Shown: piece by piece, positions 1 to 5,896 of the stretch
Layout: each line of letters opens with the position of its first letter
How positions within the stretch are numbered: the stretch's first letter is position 1
Assembly (NCBI GenBank): GCA_025927435.1
Contig: JAICLM010000058.1
Span: 1 to 10,714 of the forward strand
Reading direction: 5' to 3'
DNA length: 10,714 bases
Origin: Thermoleophilia bacterium
GTDB lineage: Bacteria > Actinomycetota > Thermoleophilia > Gaiellales > Gaiellaceae
The notes under the pieces: generated by a model
What the model was told of the DNA's origin: nothing
What the model saw: the letters and a program-made list of their open reading frames with translations, nothing else
Database searches by the model: none
Translations under genes and position numbers: made by a program

Positions 1-804
1 AAGTACCTCTCGGAGGTCGTCGAGAAGGCGCCGGGCGAGACTGCCGACATCGTCGGAATCCTGAAGTCGACGAACACGGACGTCGTCGTCAACTACCTCC
101 CGGTCGGCTCCGAGGCCGCGACCAAGTGGTACACGGAGCAGATCCTCGAGGCGGGTTGCGCGATGGTGAACTGCATGCCGGTCTTCATCGCACGCGAGGA
201 GTACTGGAACAAGCGTTTCCAGGATGCCGGTGTCCCGATCATCGGCGACGACATCAAGTCGCAGGTCGGCGCCACGATCACCCACCGCGTGCTCACCTCG
301 CTCTTCCGCGAACGCGGCGTGCATCTCGACAAGACGATGCAGCTCAACGTCGGCGGCAACTCCGATTTCCTGAACATGCTCGAGCGTGAGCGGCTCGAGT
401 CGAAGAAGATCTCGAAGACGAACGCGGTTACGTCGATGCTCGACTACGACCTCGGCGCCGGCAACGTCCACGTCGGCCCGTCCGACTACGTGCCGTGGCT
501 GACCGATCGCAAGTGGGCGTACATCCGGATGGAGGGCTCGTCGTTCGGCGACGTGCCGCTCAACGTCGAGCTCAAGCTCGAGGTCTGGGACTCGCCAAAC
601 TCGGCGGGGATCGTCATCGATGCCGTCCGGCTGGCGAAGCTCGCGCTCAACAACAACGTCGCCGGCGCGCTCGTGGGCCCGAGCTCGTACCTGATGAAGT
701 CGCCGCCGCAGCAGATCGTCGACGACGAGGCGTACGAGCTGACCGAAGAGTTCATCGAGCAGAACCGTCGCGTCAGGGTCGCCGAGGAGGCCTCGACGGA
801 ATGA
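1..804 (+). CDS. ino1: myo-inositol-1-phosphate synthase (inositol-3-phosphate synthase), 5'-truncated by the window
   Basis: This is the C-terminal 267 residues of the NAD-dependent enzyme that isomerises glucose-6-phosphate to 1L-myo-inositol-1-phosphate, the entry step to phosphatidylinositol, mannosylated inositol lipids and mycothiol in actinobacteria. The reading frame is open from base 1. Family signatures are plain: NYLPVGS near fragment residue 31, GDDIKSQ with the active-site-region lysine at fragment residue 86, the QLNVGGNSDFLNM block around residues 114-125, and the downstream SKKISKT lysine cluster. Actinobacterial and archaeal family members are about 360-370 residues, so roughly 100 N-terminal residues (the NAD-binding start) lie outside the window. 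The stop codon (802-804) overlaps the start of the next gene in an ATGA junction, which implies translational coupling. Family identity is seen directly; pathway fate is inferred from the neighbours. Confidence 0.96.
   Translation, partial: KYLSEVVEKAPGETADIVGILKSTNTDVVVNYLPVGSEAATKWYTEQILEAGCAMVNCMPVFIAREEYWNKRFQDAGVPIIGDDIKSQVGATITHRVLTSLFRERGVHLDKTMQLNVGGNSDFLNMLERERLESKKISKTNAVTSMLDYDLGAGNVHVGPSDYVPWLTDRKWAYIRMEGSSFGDVPLNVELKLEVWDSPNSAGIVIDAVRLAKLALNNNVAGALVGPSSYLMKSPPQQIVDDEAYELTEEFIEQNRRVRVAEEASTE
784..790 (+). promoter_or_regulatory. Shine-Dalgarno site for the six-TM gene
   Basis: GAGGAGG lies 10 nt before the ATG at 801, inside the end of ino1. It fixes the start within the long open frame that extends upstream, and it contrasts with several starts in this window that have no such site. 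Confidence 0.75.
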
Positions 805-1496
805 GCATTCGCCGCCTCTTCTGGCTGGGGGCGGCGATTCTCTTCTCGGTCGCTGCGCTTGTTGCGATCGGAGCAGTGCTGAGCGCAGGCTTCGGCAGCA
901 CCCAGGAGCACATCGTCCTCACCTGCGTGATCGCGTTCGTCGCCGGGGGGACGGCGCTCGCGGGCCTGGCCTGCCTCGATCGCCGCGTTATCGAGCCCGT
1001 CGGCTGGGCCGCCGTCGCACTCGGGCTCGCGTCCTTCGTGGTGTACACCGCCGGCATCTGGCAGGACAGCACCGGCGACTCGTACTGGAAGGCTGCGGGC
1101 GTCCTCGGCGTCTGGACGCTTGCCGCGCTCGTCGTCACGACCTTGCGCCTGTTCGCCTCCTCGCCCCGGCTGCTGGGCACGGTCGTACCGGCGACGTGGT
1201 CGGCCGCCGTGCTCGGAGCAGCCGCGGGATCCGAGATGATCCTGAGTGAGGACAGCGACCCGTGGAAGCTCGTGGTCGTGCTCGTGATCCTGTCCGTGCT
1301 CGGGTACGCCCTGACGTACGTGCTCCAGCGCTTCTGGGCGGCCGCGGATACACCGACTACCGCCGAACGTCTGCTCGGCAGGCTCGGCGACGTCGAGGTG
1401 TTCGCGGTGCGCGGCGAAGGGCGGTCGGTGACGATCGGCTCGAGCCGCATGCGCCTGGCTTCGAGCGAGGGAATCATCCTGCGCGAACGGACTTGA
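801..1496 (+). CDS. six-transmembrane protein of unknown function in the ino1 operon
   Basis: I do not recognise a family. The 231-residue product has six hydrophobic segments at about residues 7-30, 37-58, 64-86, 97-117, 122-146 and 156-178, joined by short loops. A soluble tail of about 50 residues follows (179-231), mixed-charge and probably cytoplasmic. There is no cleavable signal peptide and no obvious catalytic or metal-binding motif. The ATG at 801 is preceded by a good Shine-Dalgarno sequence, GAGGAGG at 784-790, and overlaps the ino1 stop. The stop overlaps the likely TTG start of the acetyltransferase gene, so all three are probably translated in a coupled way. By position it could be a membrane partner or transporter for inositol-lipid metabolism, but nothing in the sequence shows this. 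Confidence refers to it being a real gene; its function is unknown. Confidence 0.85.
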   Translation: MSIRRLFWLGAAILFSVAALVAIGAVLSAGFGSTQEHIVLTCVIAFVAGGTALAGLACLDRRVIEPVGWAAVALGLASFVVYTAGIWQDSTGDSYWKAAGVLGVWTLAALVVTTLRLFASSPRLLGTVVPATWSAAVLGAAAGSEMILSEDSDPWKLVVVLVILSVLGYALTYVLQRFWAAADTPTTAERLLGRLGDVEVFAVRGEGRSVTIGSSRMRLASSEGIILRERT

Positions 1497-2266
1497 CCGT
1501 CGAGTTTCGGCCGGCGAGCTCGCTCTCGTTGGGCGAACGCGCGGAGCTCTTCACCGCCGCCTACGAGGGCTACCTGATGCCCATGCACATCGACGAGGCG
1601 GCGCTCGGCTGGATGCAGGAGAAGTTCGACTTCAACCTGGAGGCGTCCCGGATCGCCTACCGCAACGACGAGCCGATCGGGCTCGTGAATCTCGGTGTCC
1701 GCGATGCGGATGGGTGGATCGGCGGCGTCGGCGTCGTCGGCTCCGCACGCCGCGAGGGTGTCGGCGAAGCGCTCATGCGCGCCGCCCACGACGAGGCGCG
1801 ATGGCGCGGCATCGAACGAGTGTGGCTCGAGGTGATCGTCGAGAACACGAGTGCCCTCGCCCTCTACGAGAAGCTCGGCTACACAGTCGTGCAGGACGTG
1901 GAGGTCTGGACGCTGCCCGGAGCGCAGGGCGACCACGGGGGACGCGAGGTGCCGGTGCCCGACGCGAAAGCCCAGCTGCCGGAGCAGCACGAGCCGTGGC
2001 AGCGCGCCGACGGCACCCTTGCCCACTACGACGACGTACGCGGGCTGGTCACGGACAGTGGCGCCACGCTCTTCTGCGTTCGTTCTAGCGTCCAACTGCA
2101 GCAATACAGCGGCGACCCCGAGCCCCTGATCCGGGCGCTCCGCACCTTCGGCGACGTCTATATCCTCAACCTGCCCGCAGAGGATCCGGCGGCGCAGGTC
2201 CTTCGTGAGCTCGGCGGCGCGGTCGCGGTCAGGCAGCACGAGATGCTGCTCGACCTCCAGGACTAG
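1493..2266 (+). CDS. GNAT-family N-acetyltransferase with a degenerate C-terminal second GNAT half
   Basis: Predicted to transfer an acyl group from acyl-CoA to an unidentified amine. The first domain (about residues 3-142 of 257) has the acetyl-CoA-binding motif A, R-R-E-G-V-G at 86-91, after a WIGGVGVV strand. It also has the GNAT YEKLGY element at 125-130. The rest (about 160-257) ends with a strand-helix-strand pattern and the RQHEMLLDL ending seen in second halves of tandem GNAT proteins, but it lacks its own motif A, so one active site is expected. The start is chosen as TTG at 1493: it overlaps the upstream stop (TTGA), and MTVEFRP is a typical GNAT first strand. The frame is open further upstream, but only as a shadow of the membrane-protein gene. 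The tandem layout recalls mycothiol synthase MshD, but the sequence is not convincingly MshD and the substrate is unknown. Confidence 0.85.
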   Translation: MTVEFRPASSLSLGERAELFTAAYEGYLMPMHIDEAALGWMQEKFDFNLEASRIAYRNDEPIGLVNLGVRDADGWIGGVGVVGSARREGVGEALMRAAHDEARWRGIERVWLEVIVENTSALALYEKLGYTVVQDVEVWTLPGAQGDHGGREVPVPDAKAQLPEQHEPWQRADGTLAHYDDVRGLVTDSGATLFCVRSSVQLQQYSGDPEPLIRALRTFGDVYILNLPAEDPAAQVLRELGGAVAVRQHEMLLDLQD

Positions 2267-2269
2267 ACT
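2264..2269 (+). promoter_or_regulatory. possible -10 element (TAGACT) for leaderless start of the GT4-PHP gene
   Basis: TAGACT fits the actinobacterial TANNNT -10 pattern and ends 7 nt before the GTG at 2277, so transcription could begin at or near the start codon. Its first three bases are the upstream gene's stop codon. No -35 consensus and no Shine-Dalgarno sequence are visible. The match is short and may be chance. Confidence 0.3.
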
Positions 2270-2276
2270 CGACCGA

Positions 2277-4007
2277 GTGCGGGTCGCGCTCGTCACGCCG
2301 TTCGCCTGGTCGCAGCCGCACGACGTGAACGAGCACGTGGCCGTCCTTGCGGGCGAGCTGCGGCGCCGCGGCCACTCCGTCACCGTGCTCGCTCCTTCCA
2401 ACCGCGCGGCCGACCTCGCCGCCGGGCGGCGCGCGCTGCTGGGCTCCTTCGACGAGCCGCCGGAGCTGATCGCCATCGGCCCCGCCGTGCCGATCTCCCG
2501 GCGCAGCCGGATGGGAGTGCCGGTCGGCGTTCGCGCCAGCCTCTCGCTCGCGCTGGCGCGGGGGCAATTCGACGTCGTACACGGCTTCGAGCCGGGACTG
2601 CCGAGCCTCTCGTACCTCGCCCTCCGGGACTCGGCGGCGCTCACCGCTGCAACCTTCTTCTCGCCGGACCGGCTCGGCTACCCGCCCGGCCGCGCCCAGC
2701 GTGAGCGCCTGCTGGCCCGCGTCGACGCGCTCCTCGCTACGAGCCAGGAGGTCGCGGAGGCGGCAGCCGCGCGTTTCCCCGGCCGCTACGAGCTCGTCCC
2801 GCACGGAATCGACCCCGAGCTGTTCGCGCCTGCAGAGAAGAGGCGGCTCGTCGTGATGGAGTGGCGCCAGATCGAGCGCCCGCTGCTGCGCGCGCTCGTG
2901 CGCGAGCTCGCCCAGCAGGCCGGCTGGGAGCTCGTGCTCCTGCGTACGCGCATCCCGGCCTCTCGCCCGGCCGTCTCGCCGCGCCTGCGAGGGAGGATGC
3001 GCGTGCGGACCGCGCGCACCGGCGCCACCCGCGCCGAGCTGCTCCGGGCCGCATCGATCTTCGTCCCCGCCGCGGAAGGGCTGCGGCGCCTCGTCGCCGA
3101 GGCCCAGACCGCGGGTGTCGCTATCGCGGCGCCCCCGGGACGCGCCGAGCAGCCAGAACTCGCGGCGGCGGAGACCGCGCGGATGATCGAGGACGAGGGC
3201 TTCCGCGAGCGTCGCGCAGCGGAGAGCCTCGAGGCCGCGAAGACACAAACGGCCGAGGCGCTGGCCGACGGCGTCGAGGACGTCTACGAACGCCTCGCCT
3301 CGCGGCGCCGCAGCCACGCCGCGCGCCCACCGCTGGAGGCGCGCGAGTGGATCGTTGCCGACCTCCATTTACACACGAGCTGGTCGCACGACTGCTCGAT
3401 CGGCGTCGACGAGCTGCTCGACCAAGCCGAGGCGAAGGGCCTCGGGGCGATCGCGGTCACCGACCACAACGTCTTCGGCGGCGCGCTCGAGGCGGTCGAG
3501 CGCGCGCGCGGGCGCCGGCTCGTCGTGATCCCGGGCGAAGAGGTGAAGACGGCCGACCAGGGCGAGGTGATCGGGCTGTTCCTGCGAGAGGAGATCCCGC
3601 GCGGAATGTCGTTCGGCGACACCGTCGCCGCGATCCGTGCGCAGGGCGGTCTCGTCTACCTACCGCACCCGTTCGACCGGCTGCACGCGATCCCCGAGCC
3701 CGCGACCCTGCACCGCCACCTCTCCGAGATCGACGTGCTCGAGGTGTACAACGCCCGGCTCCTGTTCGAGGCGTACAACGACGAGGCGCTCCGCTTCGCC
3801 CGCAAGTACAACCTCACGCCCGGTGCGGGATCGGACGCGCACGTCCTCGCCGGTGTCGGGACGGGCGCCGTCCGGCTACGGCGCTTCAGCGGCCCGGAGG
3901 AGTTCCTCGTCTCGCTGCACGACGCGGAGGTGCTGCGCCGGCCGAAGTCGCTCGTCTACCTGCAGGGGCTGAAGTGGGTGGCCCAGGCCAAGGAGCGCGT
4001 GCGCTAA
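2277..4007 (+). CDS. fusion: GT4 (PimA-like) glycosyltransferase plus PHP-domain metal-dependent phosphoesterase
   Basis: A 576-residue two-domain protein. Residues 1 to about 345 resemble GT-B fold family 4 transferases, especially the phosphatidylinositol mannosyltransferase PimA. The N-terminus is MRVALVTPF...GHSVTVLAPSN, followed by FDVVHGFEPGLPSLSYLAL, a VPHGIDPELF junction to the C-terminal Rossmann half, and an intact EX7E donor motif at E267/E275. The usual G-R...K-G donor-phosphate segment after the junction is replaced by EWRQIERP, so donor use is uncertain. Residues about 358-545 form a PHP domain with a full-looking metal set: H364/H366 (DLHLHT), H371, D396/H397 (TDHN), E421-E422 (GEEV), H464 (PHP) and D520/H522 (GSDAH). 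The GTG at 2277 was chosen because the canonical GT4 first strand starts there; no Shine-Dalgarno sequence is seen. It lies 10 nt after the acetyltransferase gene and 1.5 kb after ino1, favouring a role on an inositol-containing substrate. Domain calls are firm; substrate is inference. Confidence 0.88.
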   Translation: MRVALVTPFAWSQPHDVNEHVAVLAGELRRRGHSVTVLAPSNRAADLAAGRRALLGSFDEPPELIAIGPAVPISRRSRMGVPVGVRASLSLALARGQFDVVHGFEPGLPSLSYLALRDSAALTAATFFSPDRLGYPPGRAQRERLLARVDALLATSQEVAEAAAARFPGRYELVPHGIDPELFAPAEKRRLVVMEWRQIERPLLRALVRELAQQAGWELVLLRTRIPASRPAVSPRLRGRMRVRTARTGATRAELLRAASIFVPAAEGLRRLVAEAQTAGVAIAAPPGRAEQPELAAAETARMIEDEGFRERRAAESLEAAKTQTAEALADGVEDVYERLASRRRSHAARPPLEAREWIVADLHLHTSWSHDCSIGVDELLDQAEAKGLGAIAVTDHNVFGGALEAVERARGRRLVVIPGEEVKTADQGEVIGLFLREEIPRGMSFGDTVAAIRAQGGLVYLPHPFDRLHAIPEPATLHRHLSEIDVLEVYNARLLFEAYNDEALRFARKYNLTPGAGSDAHVLAGVGTGAVRLRRFSGPEEFLVSLHDAEVLRRPKSLVYLQGLKWVAQAKERVR

Positions 4008-4507
4008 CAGACGGCAGGCAATGGCGCCCGGACGACCATCTCAGGTCCCTCGAACCGGACTGCGAGCTGGCCGAGCGTGCGCTGCAGAATTGCGAGCGCA
4101 GCGGGATTGTCGCTGCGGACGAGCGCCGTCACCTCGCCGATTCCCGCCGCACAGGCGTCGGACACGAGCTCCTGCGTGAGTGCCGAGCCGATGCCACGGC
4201 CCTGGTAGACGTCGGCCACCTCGAACGCGACCTCTGCGCTGGCGCCGGAGCGCACGAGCCGGGCGATCGCCACCGGATCCGGATCGCCGTCGACGGAGGC
4301 GACGAGCACGTGGTGGTTGGGCCCCACGGTCGCGAGCCAGCGGAGCTCCTGTTCTCCCAACCGATGCTTCGCGCCGTTGAAGCGCGCCCGCCGCGAGGCC
4401 TCGCCGAGCCGCTCGAAGACCGCCTCGACAGACGCGGTGTCCCCCTGCCTGAGAGGACGGACTATGAGCTCGAGTCCGTGCCTCGTTTTCACGACACGCG
4501 TGTGCAT
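4004..4507 (-). CDS. Pat-like GNAT N-acetyltransferase
   Basis: A single-domain GNAT protein of 167 residues. It begins the fold with LELIVRPLRQGD (13-23). It has the acetyl-CoA motif A, AEVAFEVADVYQGRGIGSAL, at 91-110 with Q102-G103-R104-G105-I106-G107, and a late SDNPAALAILQRTLG helix at 132-146. The F-E-R-L-G-E-A-S-R-R-A-R-F segment and AEVAFEVAD strand resemble the GNAT domain of actinobacterial Pat lysine acetyltransferases, which here would stand alone without a cyclic-nucleotide domain. The substrate is unknown. The ATG at 4507 is preferred; an in-frame TTG at 4555 would add 16 residues with no better ribosome site. Its stop interlocks with the GT4-PHP stop (4004-4007), so the two genes converge with no room for a terminator. 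A 91-bp gap separates it from the divergent gene at 4599. Confidence 0.85.
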   Translation of the reverse strand: MHTRVVKTRHGLELIVRPLRQGDTASVEAVFERLGEASRRARFNGAKHRLGEQELRWLATVGPNHHVLVASVDGDPDPVAIARLVRSGASAEVAFEVADVYQGRGIGSALTQELVSDACAAGIGEVTALVRSDNPAALAILQRTLGQLAVRFEGPEMVVRAPLPAVC

Positions 4508-4598
4508 ACCTAGTAAGACGAACGCGCGTAGGCGGATCTTCCCCGTCCTAGCCAAGGAACGGGTGCACCGATCCCGAACCTTGCTTCCGGGGCAATCT
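4508..4598. other. divergent intergenic region between the GNAT gene and the UDG-like gene
   Basis: These 91 bp must hold promoters for both directions. I see no clear -35/-10 pair on either strand. The only translational signal is a short G-run (4589-4592) six bases before the GTG at 4599. No inverted repeat stands out. Confidence 0.5.
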
Positions 4599-5183
4599 GT
4601 GACCGTGGCGAACGACGAAATCTACGAGAAGTACCTGCAAAAGGCGATCACCGAGAGCAACGCGCTCGGTGACGAGCTCGCGCAGGCCGCCGGAGGAACG
4701 CGCGTTCCCGTGCTCGGCTCCGGCCATCCGCTCGCCGACGTCTTCCTCCTCAAGTACTCGCCGAAGGCGTCGGAGTTGCAGGAGGGCGTCGCCTTCTACG
4801 GCCGTGCCGGAAACGCGCTCCTCAAGTCGCTGCAGCGCCTCCACGTCGACCCGATGGCGATCTACGGGACGAACTGCCTCAAGTTCGCCGGCGGCGACGA
4901 AGAGGAATCCCGCCCGTTCCTCCTGCGCGAGCTGCACATTGTCCAACCAAAGCTCGTGGTCGCGATGGGCGAGCCCGCGCTCGCCTTCCTCAATGCCGCG
5001 AGCTTCCCGCTCGCGCGCGAGCTCGCGCCGACGGAAGGCGAGCTGCAGGAGTACACGCCGACGATCCAGGGGCTCGTCACGCCCGACATCGACGAGTCGC
5101 TCGACGAGCAGCCGGCGAAGACGGCGTTCTGGAACGCCTTCAAGGTGCTCGGCGAGTGGTGGAGCCAAACGCCCCCGTACTGA
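4599..5183 (+). CDS. uracil-DNA glycosylase superfamily protein (family 4/5-like) lacking canonical catalytic motifs
   Basis: A 194-residue protein whose layout follows family 4/5 uracil-DNA glycosylases. It has a VPVLGSGHPLADVFLL strand (36-51), an AFYGRAGNALLKSLQRL stretch (65-81) like the F-x-G-R-A-G-x-L segment, TNCLK (91-95) in place of TN-x-V-K, and REL-x-IVQPKLVVAMGEPAL (110-127) like the I-x-P-K-x-I-V-x-L-G strand. The functional motifs differ. The motif 1 G-E-A-P-G position reads KYSPK (52-56), and where an H-P-S motif is expected there is only TPDIDESLD (161-169). The single cysteine (C93) rules out the four-cysteine [4Fe-4S] site. It may be catalytically dead, a DNA or base binder, or use a new mechanism. 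Start GTG 4599 is chosen for its nearby G-run; GTG 4605 is possible. The 3' end overlaps the presenilin-like gene by 28 bp. Confidence 0.75.
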   Translation: MTVANDEIYEKYLQKAITESNALGDELAQAAGGTRVPVLGSGHPLADVFLLKYSPKASELQEGVAFYGRAGNALLKSLQRLHVDPMAIYGTNCLKFAGGDEEESRPFLLRELHIVQPKLVVAMGEPALAFLNAASFPLARELAPTEGELQEYTPTIQGLVTPDIDESLDEQPAKTAFWNAFKVLGEWWSQTPPY

Positions 5184-5896
5184 GGCCGCGCTCTCTGCCC
5201 CTGCGCGTCGCGGCGTTCGTCGTTGTCGCCGCCGGCGTGGTGGCATGGGACGCCGTGGCGCCGCACATCGACCCGGTCTCCACCTGGTGGGCCGTTGCGA
5301 TCATCGCTGCGGGGGTGCTCCCAGCCACACTCGCGCTCGTCTACCTCGCGCTACCGCTCTGGTCGCACCCGCGGGTCGTCGCGGCCGGCCTCCTCGTGTT
5401 CCTGGCCGCCGCGATCGTGACGTGGAGGCTCGACGCCCATCTCGCCTCGAACTTCATGAAGCTCGCCGCCTACAGCTGCGGCGGCTGGCTCTTCCTCCGG
5501 CTGTTCGAGGAGCTCGCCTGGGTGGTCCTGATCGCCGTGGTCATCCCCTTCGTCGACGCGATCTCCGTAGCCGCCGGGCCGACGAAGACCATCGTCAACC
5601 ATCACTTCGAGGTGTACTCGGCCGTCGCCGTCGCGTTCGTCGCGCCAGGCGGTCGTGCCGCGGGGCTCGGCCCGCCGGACATCCTCTTCTTCGCGCTCTT
5701 CCTCGCGGCTGCAGCGCGCTGGGGGCTCCGGCCCGGCTGGACGTGGATCGCAATGACCGGGATGTACTCGCTCACGCTCGTGCTCGCGAACGCCACGGAC
5801 GTCAACGGCCTTCCGGCGCTCCCCTTCCTCTCGGCGGGCTTCGTGCTCGCGAACGGCGACCTGCTCTGGAAGCGGCTCAGACCGCGGAAGGCTTAG
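5156..5896 (+). CDS. presenilin/SPP-like intramembrane aspartyl protease homologue (A22-like)
   Basis: A 246-residue multi-pass membrane protein with about seven to eight hydrophobic segments (near 15-32, 44-66, 73-90, 104-118, 119-139, 153-163, 173-190, 195-212, 219-236). Three signatures of the presenilin/signal-peptide-peptidase superfamily occur in the right order. FVDAISV has D134 where family members read YDAISV or YDVFWV. GLGPPDILFF has D175 at the GxGD position, with two extra residues. LPALPF is the PAL motif at 220-222. A segment, VYSAVAVAFVAPGG (153-166), mirrors the helix-plus-proline that precedes GxGD in archaeal homologues. D134-D175 and D175-P220 spacings (41 and 45) are close to those in SPP. 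Start GTG 5156 (alternative 5159) lies inside the UDG-like gene after an AAGGTG, so the two are probably co-translated. The stop interlocks with the methyltransferase gene. Substrates are unknown; activity rests on whether the insertion in GxGD is tolerated. Confidence 0.72.
   Translation: MVEPNAPVLRPRSLPLRVAAFVVVAAGVVAWDAVAPHIDPVSTWWAVAIIAAGVLPATLALVYLALPLWSHPRVVAAGLLVFLAAAIVTWRLDAHLASNFMKLAAYSCGGWLFLRLFEELAWVVLIAVVIPFVDAISVAAGPTKTIVNHHFEVYSAVAVAFVAPGGRAAGLGPPDILFFALFLAAAARWGLRPGWTWIAMTGMYSLTLVLANATDVNGLPALPFLSAGFVLANGDLLWKRLRPRKA

Noticed and set aside
773..2644. Long open frame on the minus strand (over 600 codons) opposite ino1, the six-TM gene and the GNAT gene
   Set aside because: Its translation is low-complexity Arg/Ala/Ser-rich with no domain, and it spans several well-supported plus-strand genes. 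It is the usual opposite-strand artefact of high-GC codon bias.
1..4007. Mycothiol biosynthesis cluster (MshA glycosyltransferase plus MshD tandem GNAT)
   Set aside because: The GNAT keeps only one acetyl-CoA motif and does not read as MshD. The glycosyltransferase is closer to PimA and lacks the standard donor-phosphate residues, and no MshB or MshC is present.
2861..4513. Open frame of 550 codons on the plus strand within and beyond the GT4-PHP gene
   Set aside because: It is an out-of-frame shadow of a gene with clear GT4 and PHP motifs; the product is Arg/Ala-rich without structure.
4508..4598. Small RNA or riboswitch in the divergent gap upstream of the UDG-like gene
   Set aside because: The gap is only 91 bp, and I see no convincing stem set, conserved core or terminator.
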